Assembly (NCBI RefSeq): GCF_019249725.2 | Contig: NZ_CP137559.1 | Coordinates: forward strand, 3,619,001 to 3,683,000 | Length of the DNA stretch: 64,000 nt | Direction of reading: 5' to 3' | Source: Segatella hominis | GTDB lineage: Bacteria > Bacteroidota > Bacteroidia > Bacteroidales > Bacteroidaceae | Shown here: piece after piece, positions 1 through 11,716 of the stretch | How the letters are laid out: each line of letters starts with the position of its first letter | Position numbering within the stretch: position 1 is the stretch's first letter | Position numbers and translations under genes: made by a program | The notes under the pieces: model-generated | What the model was told of the DNA's origin: nothing | The model's database searches: none | What the model saw: only the letters and a program-made list of their open reading frames with translations

Positions 1-2
1 GT

Positions 3-1232
3 TTTATTGTTACCTATCCGCTGGGTAATAACAGAATGTGGGATACCGGCGGTACGGGTGATGTGAAGTTTGTGGAGGCTATCATGAAGGATATGGAGCT
101 GAAGCACAATGTGGATAAGAACCGCATCTATCTCTCGGGTTTCTCTATGGGTAGCTGGCTGGGTTATCATTGCCTGGAAACTCTTGGCGATAAAATTGCC
201 GCTTTCGGACCAGTGAGCGGTGTGGATATCGGTAAGCAGCCTAAAGCTAACCGCAAGGTGCCTATCATGCATATTCACGGAACCGCTGATGATGTGTTCA
301 AATATACGGGCGATCCTTCTCACATGGCTGGCGGTTATCCTAGCATTGAGGAATATGTAAAGAAGTGGGCTGCCTACGAAGGTTGCGATGTAAGCAATCC
401 GCAGGTAATCCGTCCTTATCCTGCCGGCAGCACAGGTCCCAAAGCTACACGTACTATATATAATAATGTGAACGATGGAGTAGAGGTGAACCTGATTGCC
501 ATCGACGGCAAGGGCCACTGGCATTCCAACGAAGCAAACGGTGTGAACTCTACCAAGGAACTCTGGAACTTCTTCAAGCATCATCAGTTGAACCAGCCTT
601 CGGTACCTGTGGAAAACCGCAACTATTTCATCCGTTACGAGAGTACTGTGGGCGAGAACCTCTGGGACCGTCAGGCTATCTACACCTTGCCAAAGGCTTT
701 GGAGAAGGGTGCCAAGTATACGCTGACCATGAAGATGAGAACTTCAGCAGATTGCGCTGAACTGGGATTCTGGCCTATCTGGAATGCAAGCGACCACAAG
801 AACCAGTGGGGTGGAAGTGATGATGTGCAGTATCTGGCAGCCTATCATGTAGAGGCTGGCGACTGGAAGACGCTGACCTGGGATTTCACAGCCAACTTCA
901 CCTTGGATACCTTCCAGTTTGTATTTGGCAAATACGGTGGTACACTCGATATTGACGACATGGTGTTGGTGAAGGAAGGAACATCAGAGAATCTGATAGC
1001 CAACGCCGATTTCTCAGCCCGCAATATTCAGGGCTGGAGCACCAACTGGAATGGTCCAAGCTATTTTCTTGCCAACGAAGCCTATGCATCAACAGGCATC
1101 GAGAAGCCAGCTGTGGCAACCATGATGAAATCTGCGGATAAGGCATACTACACTCTTCAAGGTGTGAAGGTTATTCGTCCTACCAAGGGTATCTATATCC
1201 ATGGTGGTAAGAAAATCTTGATTAAAGAATAA
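3..1232 (+). CDS. Secreted CE1/LpqC-type esterase with C-terminal CBM and sorting-like tail (5' partial)
   Basis: The reading frame is open to the left edge (FIVTYPLGNN before the first Met at 36), so the N-terminus lies outside the window. An alpha/beta-hydrolase core carries the nucleophile elbow GFSMGS, an HIHGTADD stretch typical of the acid residue and a GKGHWH segment that would supply the catalytic His. This fits the CE1/PHB-depolymerase-like esterases that act as acetylxylan or feruloyl esterases. From about residue 200 a beta-sandwich resembling CBM4/9/22 follows (paired with W-rich segments and DIDDMVL). The last ~25 residues (YTLQGVKV...GIYIHGGKKILIK) look like a type IX secretion sorting tail. 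It is 27 bp upstream of a second esterase, so the two are probably cotranscribed. Substrate (acetyl or feruloyl) is inferred from context. Confidence 0.8.
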   Translation, partial: FIVTYPLGNNRMWDTGGTGDVKFVEAIMKDMELKHNVDKNRIYLSGFSMGSWLGYHCLETLGDKIAAFGPVSGVDIGKQPKANRKVPIMHIHGTADDVFKYTGDPSHMAGGYPSIEEYVKKWAAYEGCDVSNPQVIRPYPAGSTGPKATRTIYNNVNDGVEVNLIAIDGKGHWHSNEANGVNSTKELWNFFKHHQLNQPSVPVENRNYFIRYESTVGENLWDRQAIYTLPKALEKGAKYTLTMKMRTSADCAELGFWPIWNASDHKNQWGGSDDVQYLAAYHVEAGDWKTLTWDFTANFTLDTFQFVFGKYGGTLDIDDMVLVKEGTSENLIANADFSARNIQGWSTNWNGPSYFLANEAYASTGIEKPAVATMMKSADKAYYTLQGVKVIRPTKGIYIHGGKKILIKE

Positions 1233-3170
<1,938 letters not shown>

Positions 3171-3200
3171 CAAGACAGGAAATCAATAAGGTAATATAAA

Positions 3201-3241
3201 AGAAATCCCGACACTGCCTGGCAGTTTCGGGATTTCTTTTT
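3201..3241 (+). terminator. Rho-independent terminator after the esterase pair
   Basis: An inverted repeat AGAAATCCCGA ... TCGGGATTTCT (3201-3211 and 3228-3238) with an inner ACTGC/GCAGT stem is followed by a T run. It ends the esterase unit ahead of the susC promoter. A very similar hairpin recurs at 21048-21082. Confidence 0.9.
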
Positions 3242-3292
3242 GTTATATTTCTAATATCTTATGTTTCTTTTTGCTTTTTTTTATGTTTCGCA

Positions 3293-3345
3293 AAGTAATT
3301 GTAACATAAAAGAAAGTCATTTAACGAAATTATTATTAATTTTGC
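3293..3345 (+). promoter_or_regulatory. susC promoter with shared PUL operator block
   Basis: The -7 box TAATTTTG is at 3337-3344. The 53-bp block ending just after it aligns without gaps to the blocks at 15825, 23319 and 27346. It starts AAGTAATTG, has AACAT at offset 11 and AAAGTCATT at offset 21, giving AAGT half-sites 21 bp apart. This is the expected layout for an AraC-type response-regulator dimer, such as a hybrid two-component regulator. The regulator is not in the window. Confidence 0.65.
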
Positions 3346-3426
3346 AGCGTGCTTTGCAAAAAGTAAGTTTTTACTGAACACGTACAATCATGAACTAATA
3401 AAATAACAATTTTAATCTATTCTCTT

Positions 3427-6400
3427 ACGAGGAACTTAAAAAAGATTGAAAAGCCGTTAGCATTGCTATCCTTTCTCTGTTTATTCCCAGCAGGAATGTC
3501 GGCTCAGAGTATTGTAAAAGGAGTAGTTACAGATCCAAGTGGTGAACCTGTCATTGGTGCTACAGTGAAAGCTGCAGGCAGCAAGCTGGGTGTGATTACT
3601 GATTTGGATGGTAAGTTTAGCATTGATGCTGCACCTGATGCAACATTGACTATTACCTATGTGGGTATGGAGCCTAAGACCGTGAAAGCTCAGGCTGGTA
3701 AAACGCTTACCATTACCTTGAAGGATGATGCTAAAGTTCTGAATGATGTCGTTGTCATCGGTTATGGCGTTCAGAAGAAGAGCGACCTGACAGGTGCAGT
3801 TGCATCTATCAAGAGCGATGACATCAAGGGCTTGTCAGCTACCGATGCCGGTGCTGCCCTCCAGGGTAAGGCTGCCGGTGTACAGATTATCAACTCGGGT
3901 GGTCCGGGTGAGGCTGCCGATATCCGTGTGCGTGGTTATTCTTCAAACAGTGGAAATATCAGTCCATTGCTCATTGTTGATGGTCTGAAGGTGGATAACA
4001 TCCAGTACCTGGATCCATCTATGATCGAGAGCATTGAGGTATTGAAGGATGCCGCTTCTGCTGCCATCTATGGTGCACAGGCTGGTAATGGTGTCGTTAT
4101 CATTACTACCAAGACGGGTGCTGCCAATGGCGGTAAGGCTCAGATCTCTTACAGTAGCAAGTTCACCATCCAGTCGTTGGGAAAGAGGGCTGATATCTTT
4201 GATGCTCCTGAGTATATTGAGTATCATAAGTACTTGGGTGATATTGATGATGCCTTGCTCCAGAAAAACGGTTATAATGGACAGAATACCAACTGGTATG
4301 ACGAGGTGTTTGAGAATTCCTTGGCTCACCAGCATAGTCTCACCTTGCAGGCAAGTAACGGTAAGGGACGTTTCCTCGCCAGCCTGAATATCCTGAACAA
4401 TGATGGTATCGTTAAAGGTAGCAAGGATACTTATAAGCGTTTCACTGGTCAGATCAATGCCGACTATGATATCTATAAGTGGTTGAACGTGACTACTAAT
4501 ACATCTTTTGAAAAGTGGAAGACCAAAGGTGTAACTAAAGGTTATGGTTCATTGCTGAACTCTGTGGTTTCTATCGATCCTTTGACTCCACCTTATATCA
4601 GTAATGTGGAGGATTTGGCTCCTGGCATGAAGGCACAGGTAGAAGCCGGTGGCCCAGTTCCTAGAGATCCAAGCCATAACAATGACTTCTATGGTACTTC
4701 TAAATATGTAGATGATGCTACTGGTAACCCTCTCTATCAGCGCGACCGTCATGACACATGGAATTCTGGTATCAATGTACGTGGTACCGTTGCTGCCAAT
4801 ATCAAGCCATTCAAGGGCTTTACATTTACTTCTCGCTTAGGTTATCGTATCACTCAGAGTAACTATCATAACTACGAGACTCCATATTGGTTATCATCTA
4901 TGGCACATAGTGAAAACTATACCATTGCAGCGAATACCAATAATGGTTTGTACTATCAGTGGGAGAACTTTGCCAACTATATGAATACATTCGGCAAGCA
5001 TACAGTGGGTGCGATGGCAGGTATGTCGTTTACCAAGAATCATTGGGATAATAGTTCCATCAGTTCTACAGGAGGTAACATACTCTCATATTATGAGCCA
5101 AACTTCCGTTACATCGACTACTTGTTGGCTGATGCAGCCAAGATGTAGGTAACGCTCCTTCAGATGCAACAGAGTTATCTTACTTCGGACGTTTGAGCTA
5201 TAGCTATGACAACCGTTACTTCCTGCAGCTCAACTTCCGTCGTGATGCCTTCGATACATCGAAGCTTTCCAAGAAGGCTCGTTGGGGTAACTTCCCATCT
5301 TTCTCTGCGGGATGGTCTATCAGCAACGAGAAGTTCTTCAAGGATCATATCGACCGTGATGCCGTTTCCTTCCTGAAGCTCCGTGCATCATGGGGTCGCA
5401 ATGGTAACGTCAATATCCTGAGCGGTTATCCATATTCTTCTCCTATTGCACTCAACCAGAGCTTCTATCAGTATAATCCATCTATCGGTGATGGTAAGCT
5501 TGCCTATGGTTCCAAGCCAACTGGTCTTGCCAATCCTGACTTGACGTGGGAGACATCTGAGCAGGTGGACTTAGGTCTTGATGCTCGTTTCCTTAACGAC
5601 CGTCTTACCTTGGGTGTTGACTGGTATCGCAAGACTACCAAAGACCTCTTGATTCAGATTACTCCTCTTCCAGAGATTGGTGTAAACAAGAGTGTTGTTA
5701 ATACAGGTAAGGTACTTAACTCTGGTCTTGATTTCGAGTTGGGTTGGAGAGACAACATCAAGGACTTCAAGTATAGTGTGACCGTAAATGGTTCAACTCT
5801 GAAGAATGAGGTGAAGGAGGTTTCTAACCTTATAAGCCGTTTGACCGAAATAGGTATTGATGGATTCAATAACCAGCTTAAGCCTACATTCGAGGCTGGC
5901 CATCAGGTATGGTATTTCCGTGGTTACAAGTATGCAGGTGTAGCCGAAGATGGTAGTGCTCTCTATTATAATAAGAATGGCGAAACAACTTCAGCTCCAA
6001 CCGATGAAGATAAGCAGGATTTGGGCTCAGCTATTCCTAAGTTTACTTATGGTATTACTCTTAATGCAGAATATAAGGGCTTTGACCTCACCGTATTTGG
6101 AACAGGCGCTGCTGGCAACAAGATTTACAACTTGATGGTTTCTGCAGACCGTCCGTTGATTAATGGAATTGATACCTACTGGAAGGATTCTTGGAGAGCA
6201 GACCGTACCAATGCTAAATATCCTGATATGAAAAAGGTTGCTACCGACTGGAAGTTCTTCAGTTCTGATGCAGCTGTGTTCAGTGGCTCGTATTTCAAGA
6301 TCAAGCAGATTCAGTTGGGCTATACATTGCCAAAGACTATCACTAGCGTGGCAGGTATCAGCAATCTTCGTGTATATTGCTCACTGGATGATTTCTTCAC

Positions 6401-6527
6401 CATCACCAAGTATCCTGGTGCTGATCCGGAGACCGCTTCCATGAACAGTGGTGCCTCTCGTGGTTTTGATAATGGTACTTATCCAACTTCCAAGAAGGTG
6501 GTATTTGGTATCAATGTAACATTCTAA
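3427..6527 (+). pseudogene. susC: SusC-family TonB-dependent transporter, frameshifted
   Basis: SusC-type outer-membrane transporter for (arabino)xylo-oligosaccharides: a carboxypeptidase-regulatory-like beta-sandwich (VKGVVTDPSGEPVIGATV), a plug (VVIGYGVQKKSDLTGAV, LQGKAAGVQI, IRVRGYSS) and a barrel ending in INVTF. The reading frame is broken near 5140-5145: it runs into TAG at 5146-5148 after LADAAKM and resumes in the next frame as GNAPSDATELSYFGRLSYSYDNRY. Adding one A in the AAG-ATG context restores KNVGNAPSD and a 1033-residue protein of normal SusC length. The start is also odd. The signal peptide reads RNLKKIEKPLALLSFLCLFPAGMSAQ, but no ATG precedes it; ACG at 3427 sits where ATG would be expected, and TTG at 3463 would delete the charged n-region. 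It is either a true pseudogene or carries sequence errors. Confidence 0.85.
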
Positions 6528-6546
6528 CCTTTTAAAACGAAAAGAA

Positions 6547-8340
6547 ATGAAGAAAATATTATTTTCAACAATATTGGCTCTTGCTGCCACAGGAACAATG
6601 ACGCTCACTACGTCTTGTGAGGATCAGCTAGACATTGAGCAGAAGGGTGTAATACCTACCGAGAACTTCTATAAGACCGATGCTGATGCAGAGGCTGCCC
6701 TCGTTGCTGCATACGAAGGCTTTATGTGTAATGTGATGGGACGTAACCACGATGGTGGTGGCCCAAGTATTTATACTCCATTGAAACTGATAGTCAATGA
6801 GTGTGGAGACGATGTGTTGGCAGCAGGTGCCAACTCTGGTGATAATACGTTTGGTATCATGCTCAATCAGTTCTATTATGATGCTGAGGCTGAGGTGCCA
6901 AAGTATATGTACACAGGTCTCTATCTCTCTGTATATACCTGTAACCTTGTACTCGATCACTTTGCCGATGCTACTACCGCTGTGCAGAAACGTTGCGCTG
7001 CAGAGGCTCGTGTGCTTCGTGCTTATGATTATTTCCTGTTGGCTAATCTTTGGGGTACTCCACCATTGGTAACTCATGTTCTGGATGCTTCTGCACAGCC
7101 TTTTAATTGTGATAAGGATCCTGATCATAAGATGACTCACCAACAGTTGATAGAGTGGATTGCGCAGGAATGTGAGAATGCTGCCAACGATTTGGATGAG
7201 CGTAAAAGTAAGGATGACAAGGATGGAGCTGTGAAGGTAACCAAGGGCTTTGCATATGCTCTTGCCGGAAAGGCTTATTTGTTTGCCGAACAGTATGACA
7301 AGGCTAAAATTGCCCTTAAAAAGGTTATAGACTCGGGCAAGTATGACCTTGTTCCTGGTGAGAAATATGCTGACAACTTCCATATCGAGGGTGATGCCAA
7401 CGAGGAGAAGGTATTTGAAGTCAACTTCGAGTATAATGCAGGTAAGACCGATTGGAGTGGTATGATTCAGCGTTCTAGCTGGATGGAGACCAACTATTGG
7501 GATTGGCGTGCTGATCACTTTGTTGTTTCTCCTAACAAGGTTTACTGTGGCGGCGCTGATGGCTGGGGTGGCCTTGGCGTGCCTCAGTGGTTTGGTGACG
7601 AGTTCTATAAAAATGATGGTGACTCTTATCGCTTGAAGGCTACTTTAAAGCATATTGATGATGCGGTTTATCATATGTCTTACGGCAAGGATGAAATCGA
7701 TAATATGACTGACGAGCAGAAGAAAACCAGTAACAAAATTGGCATCAATGACCCTACTCAGGGACTCTACGGCAACTCTACCTGGTTGGCGTTCAAGCAA
7801 ATAATGAGAGCTTCTGATACTGATGGCAAGAAATATGGTGATAACATTCGCTTGAATAATTATCTTGTCATGCGTTACGCTGAGGTTTTGCTCAATTATG
7901 CAGAGGCTTGTCTTCAGACAGGCGATCAGGCTGAAGCTAAGAAATATATCAATATGATTCAGAAACGTGCTGGTTCCAAGACAATCAGTGAAACTGTTGA
8001 TATGGATGTGTTGAAGAAAGAAAAATCATATGAACTTTGGCTTGAAGGCTGTCGTTGGTTCGATATCATGCGATGGAATGATACAAAGGCCATTGATCGT
8101 TTGACTAAGGCTGGTACAGTCGTGCCACATTTGTTTGATAAGGTTTTCAGAGCTCCAAAGGCAGACGACCAGGATGTAACTTGGGAGTATGGATCAGAAG
8201 CAAACAGCCGTTTCTATACGACCAACACTCCTGAGACTAATTTCAAGGTAGGTTTCAAGAAGGGCAAGCATGAGTTCTTCCCTTATCCACAGACCGTGTT
8301 GGATAAGAATCCTAACCTGCAGCAGAATCCTGGTTGGTAA
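6547..8340 (+). CDS. susD: SusD/RagB-family surface glycan-binding lipoprotein
   Basis: SusD-type lipoprotein that sits on the SusC barrel and binds oligosaccharides at the cell surface. The start gives MKKILFSTILALAATG with lipobox TTSC, so the mature protein begins at Cys 24. The N-terminal CEDQLDIEQKG, the TPR-like helical repeats and the C-terminal SYELWLEGCRWFDIMRWN block are typical of SusD/RagB. Its length (597 aa) is in the family range. It begins 19 bp after the susC stop, so it depends on the susC promoter; susD itself is intact although its susC is frameshifted. The sugar specificity (xylan) is inferred from the neighbouring enzymes. Confidence 0.93.
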   Translation: MKKILFSTILALAATGTMTLTTSCEDQLDIEQKGVIPTENFYKTDADAEAALVAAYEGFMCNVMGRNHDGGGPSIYTPLKLIVNECGDDVLAAGANSGDNTFGIMLNQFYYDAEAEVPKYMYTGLYLSVYTCNLVLDHFADATTAVQKRCAAEARVLRAYDYFLLANLWGTPPLVTHVLDASAQPFNCDKDPDHKMTHQQLIEWIAQECENAANDLDERKSKDDKDGAVKVTKGFAYALAGKAYLFAEQYDKAKIALKKVIDSGKYDLVPGEKYADNFHIEGDANEEKVFEVNFEYNAGKTDWSGMIQRSSWMETNYWDWRADHFVVSPNKVYCGGADGWGGLGVPQWFGDEFYKNDGDSYRLKATLKHIDDAVYHMSYGKDEIDNMTDEQKKTSNKIGINDPTQGLYGNSTWLAFKQIMRASDTDGKKYGDNIRLNNYLVMRYAEVLLNYAEACLQTGDQAEAKKYINMIQKRAGSKTISETVDMDVLKKEKSYELWLEGCRWFDIMRWNDTKAIDRLTKAGTVVPHLFDKVFRAPKADDQDVTWEYGSEANSRFYTTNTPETNFKVGFKKGKHEFFPYPQTVLDKNPNLQQNPGW

Positions 8341-8404
8341 TCATGAAGTTGTTTTGTAAATAAAACGTTTTAAGTTAAAAGAACTATAGGTTAGTTTGAT
8401 AATT

Positions 8405-8438
8405 AGGGGGTGTTTTGAAAAGAAGCACCCCCTTTTTT
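8405..8438 (+). terminator. Terminator after susD
   Basis: Perfect stem AGGGGGTG (8405-8412) / CACCCCCT (8426-8433) followed by TTTTTT. It separates susCD from the enzyme genes and could act as an attenuator, since no clear -7 box is seen before the next gene at 8460. Confidence 0.88.
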
Positions 8439-8459
8439 CTTCTTTAAAGGAATTTGCGT

Positions 8460-10979
8460 ATGAAAACATGGATGTGTGCCTTGATGCTGGCGTTATCGAC
8501 AGGGGCTTCGGCTCAGAACCCGATTATCAGCGGACAGTATTCTGCTGATCCTACGGCTCGCGTATTCAACGGGAAGGTATATCTTTATCCTTCTCATGAC
8601 ATTCCGAGTCCTATCGAGAAACTGAAGGAATGGTTCTGCATGGCAGATTATCACGTTTTCTCTTCTTCCAATCTTACGGAGTGGCAGGATCATGGTGTCA
8701 TCGTTTCGCAGGACAAAGTACCTTGGGTACAGGATGGAAGCTATACGATGTGGGCTCCAGATTGTGTGGAGAAAGACGGAAAGTATTACTTCTATTTCCC
8801 TGCTGCTCCCAAGGGGGAGGAGAAGGGATTCGGAATAGGTGTGGCGGTTGCCGACCATCCGGAAGGACCATTTATGCCGATGTGGAAACCCATAGAGGGT
8901 GTGCACGGCATAGATCCTTGTGTGCTGATAGATAAGGACGGACAGGCTTATATCTACTGGGCGGGAGCTGGTTTGCACATGGCTAAGCTGAAACCAAACA
9001 TGACGGAACTTGCCTCGGAACCCAAACTGGTAGAGGGGTTGCCTGAGGGATTCAAGGAAGGACCATTTGCCTTCGAGCGTAACGGCAAGTATTATTTCAC
9101 CTTCCCTTGGGTACGTGAAAAGGATGGAACCGAAACGCTGGCTTATGCCATGGCTGACCATCCGATGGGACCTTTCACATTCAAGGGCATCATCATGGAT
9201 GAGTCGCCTACGAAGTGCTGGACCAATCATCATAGCATCGTGGAATATCAGGGACAGTGGTATCTGTTCTATCATCATAATGATTATTCCCCAAAGTTCG
9301 ACAAGAACCGCTCGGTGCGAATCGACTCTCTGAACTTCAATCCTGACGGAACGATACAGAAGGTGATACCTACGCTAAGAGGTGTGGGATTGACGAAGGC
9401 ACGTTCGCATATTCAGATTGACCGTTATTCTGCGCTGCAAAGCAAGGGTATTGGTATTGAATATCTGGATAAAAACAATTGTTTTGCCGGCTGGAAGACT
9501 CTCTTCTCTAAATCGAATACAGCTCTTATATATAATAAGGTGGATTTCGGTAATGAGAAGGTGGAAGAAATCACCGTTCGTGCCAAGTCGGTTAAGGGCG
9601 GTGTGCTCGTAGTCAGAGCCGATGGCAAGAAGGGCAATATCATCGCTAAGGTGAAGATTCCGAAGTCGGCAGCCTGGAAGAATGTCCGTGCCCAGGTGCT
9701 CCATGCTCCTCAGGGCGTTCATGCTCTCCATGTATCCTTGCAGAGTGGAGCCGATGTTGAGGTTGACTGGCTGGGCTTTGATGCGTTGCCTTGGGAAAAG
9801 GGAGCTTTTGAAACTCACCAGTATCGCAATCTCTTTGCCGAAATGGGCTATAAGCAGGCTGATATTGACAAGAAGGTGAACGAAGTGTTCAATGATGTGT
9901 TCTACGGTAAGAACAAGGTTTATTTCGAGGTGGGCGATTCCATGGGATATGTCAGCGATATAAAGAACAGTGATGTGAGAACCGAGGGCATGTCGTATGG
10001 AATGATGGCTGCCGTGCAGTTTGACAAGAAGGACATCTTCGACCGTCTCTGGCGATGGAGCAAGAAATACATGCAGCATCAGGAAGGACCTTATAAGGGC
10101 TATTTCGCATGGAGTTGCAAGACTGATGGAACGAGAAATGCGCAGGGAGCCGCATCGGATGGTGAACTCTATTTCGTAACTTCGCTCATCTTTGCATCCA
10201 ACCGATGGGGCAATGATACGGGCATCAACTATCTGAAGGAAGCGCAGAATATTCTGGATAGCAGCATGCAGAAGGTGGGAATGGATCGCACAGCTCCGCT
10301 TATCAATCTCGAACATCAGCTCATCACCTTTACGCCCGATCATTGGGGTGGAAAGTTTACCGATCCTTCTTACCATCTCCCTGCCTTTTACGAGGTTTGG
10401 GCTAAATGGGCTAACGATGGACGTTCTCAGTTCTGGAAGGAGTGTGCTGATAAGAGTCGTGAGTTCCTGCATAAGTGCATCAATGAAAAGACGGGCTTGA
10501 ACCCGGATTATTGCAACTATGATGGCAGTCTGATGAAGACCGGTCGGTTGTTGGGTGATGCATTCCGCTACGATTCGTGGCGAGTGCCTATGAACATAGC
10601 GCTCGATTATTCCTGGGCTTGTAAGGATAAGGAGTGGCAGCAGAAATATGCCAATACGCTACAGAACTTCCTGTATAGTCAGGGTATAGATTCTTTCCTG
10701 GATCAGTATAATGTAGATGGAACGATGGTAGAAGATATTCTGCCGGCAGGTACGGCTCCCAAGGCACTCCGCCATTCCATAGGTTTTGTTGCCACTGCGG
10801 CTGCGGCTTCATTGGTCAGCAATCATGTGAAGGGCAGGGAATTCGTCAGTCATTTCTGGAATGCCAAGCATAAGCCAGACAAGGAAGGTTTCTTCGATGG
10901 CTATTACGACGGACTGTTGCGCCTCTTCGCCTTCATGCATCTGAGTGGCCGTTATCAGATTATCGAACCTCAAAAATAA
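8460..10979 (+). CDS. GH43-CBM6-GH8 fusion, exo-oligoxylanase/arabinofuranosidase
   Basis: ATG at 8460 is chosen over an upstream TTG because it gives a clean signal peptide (MKTWMCALMLALSTGASAQ). Residues ~20-310 are a GH43 five-blade propeller with the base Asp in YSADPTARV, the modulating Asp in GIDPCVLIDKDG and the acid Glu in KEGPFAFERNGKYY. Residues ~320-445 are a CBM6-like sandwich ending VEVDWLGFDALPW. The C-terminal ~390 residues are GH8: VRTEGMSYGMMA carries the acid Glu and AASDGELYFVTSLIFASNRWG is typical of reducing-end xylose-releasing exo-oligoxylanases (Rex). One protein could therefore strip arabinose or xylose and shorten xylo-oligosaccharides from the reducing end. It heads a gene run with 10992, 11717 and 13274. 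Substrate is inferred from families. Confidence 0.9.
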   Translation: MKTWMCALMLALSTGASAQNPIISGQYSADPTARVFNGKVYLYPSHDIPSPIEKLKEWFCMADYHVFSSSNLTEWQDHGVIVSQDKVPWVQDGSYTMWAPDCVEKDGKYYFYFPAAPKGEEKGFGIGVAVADHPEGPFMPMWKPIEGVHGIDPCVLIDKDGQAYIYWAGAGLHMAKLKPNMTELASEPKLVEGLPEGFKEGPFAFERNGKYYFTFPWVREKDGTETLAYAMADHPMGPFTFKGIIMDESPTKCWTNHHSIVEYQGQWYLFYHHNDYSPKFDKNRSVRIDSLNFNPDGTIQKVIPTLRGVGLTKARSHIQIDRYSALQSKGIGIEYLDKNNCFAGWKTLFSKSNTALIYNKVDFGNEKVEEITVRAKSVKGGVLVVRADGKKGNIIAKVKIPKSAAWKNVRAQVLHAPQGVHALHVSLQSGADVEVDWLGFDALPWEKGAFETHQYRNLFAEMGYKQADIDKKVNEVFNDVFYGKNKVYFEVGDSMGYVSDIKNSDVRTEGMSYGMMAAVQFDKKDIFDRLWRWSKKYMQHQEGPYKGYFAWSCKTDGTRNAQGAASDGELYFVTSLIFASNRWGNDTGINYLKEAQNILDSSMQKVGMDRTAPLINLEHQLITFTPDHWGGKFTDPSYHLPAFYEVWAKWANDGRSQFWKECADKSREFLHKCINEKTGLNPDYCNYDGSLMKTGRLLGDAFRYDSWRVPMNIALDYSWACKDKEWQQKYANTLQNFLYSQGIDSFLDQYNVDGTMVEDILPAGTAPKALRHSIGFVATAAAASLVSNHVKGREFVSHFWNAKHKPDKEGFFDGYYDGLLRLFAFMHLSGRYQIIEPQK

Positions 10980-10991
10980 AAAGAATAGTCT

Positions 10992-11696
10992 ATGAACAAC
11001 TTTTTTAATAAAATAGTTAGATTGTTTTGTTTATGTGTATTCCTTTTTGGGCATTCCTCTGCGGATGCCCAAAATAGGAATTTACCTGCAGACATCAATC
11101 CTTATTTCGGACCAGTCGGAAAGCTGGCAGTCATGCCTAATGCGGCTGGCTTTATTCAGAGATGGTTGCTCTTGGAGCCAATCTCTGTGCCGGTCAAGAG
11201 CAATGTCGTTTTTACTGATTCTTATCTGAAGGAGATATTCCATACGCAGTATTTCCCTAAACAGATGGAAATAGTTCCTAAGGATGGAGCCGTTGTGAAG
11301 GTGGGAAAGGAAAAGCTGAAATGGCATGCGCTGGATAGTAAACTGTTTAATGTGAAGCTCTTCCGTTTCGCTACTTCGTTTAAGAAGCCCAAGTATGGTG
11401 TCTTGTTCTGGGCGGTTACCATTATCGATTGCCCTGAGGAGATGAAAAACGTCCGCTTGTCTGTTGGCTCGAATGGAGCTTCCATGTGGTGGCTCAATGG
11501 TGAGGAGGCGGTGATGCTCGAAGGCGACCGAAGGATGGTTCGCGATGATGTGGTTTCTAAGAAACTTACTTTGAAGAAAGGTAGAAATATCCTTCGTGGT
11601 GCAGTTATCAATGGCCCTGGCATGAGTGACTTCTGTGTCCGAATCATCGACGGACAAGGCAAGCCAGTCAGAAACCTGTCTATTCAAGTGAAGTAG
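10992..11696 (+). CDS. Small secreted beta-sandwich protein of unknown function
   Basis: A 234-residue protein with a hydrophobic signal peptide (LFCLCVFLFGHSSADAQ). I do not recognise a catalytic family. The C-terminal half (VRLSVGSNGASMWWLNGEEAVML...LKKGRNILRGAVING) has the look of a galactose-binding-like beta-sandwich in which an aromatic-rich MWWLNG loop could contact sugar; such domains often accompany acetylxylan esterases and GH43 enzymes. It begins 12 bp after the GH43-GH8 stop, and its stop codon nearly touches the next GH43 gene, so it is embedded in the enzyme operon. A role as free-standing carbohydrate-binding or accessory protein is inference. Confidence 0.7.
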   Translation: MNNFFNKIVRLFCLCVFLFGHSSADAQNRNLPADINPYFGPVGKLAVMPNAAGFIQRWLLLEPISVPVKSNVVFTDSYLKEIFHTQYFPKQMEIVPKDGAVVKVGKEKLKWHALDSKLFNVKLFRFATSFKKPKYGVLFWAVTIIDCPEEMKNVRLSVGSNGASMWWLNGEEAVMLEGDRRMVRDDVVSKKLTLKKGRNILRGAVINGPGMSDFCVRIIDGQGKPVRNLSIQVK

Positions 11697-11716
11697 TGCA
11701 ATCAATAAAGAAAGTT

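Noticed and set aside
9375..10472. 365-codon open frame on the - strand
   Set aside because: Antisense to the GH43-CBM6-GH8 gene with no recognisable motif and no promoter; treated as a shadow.
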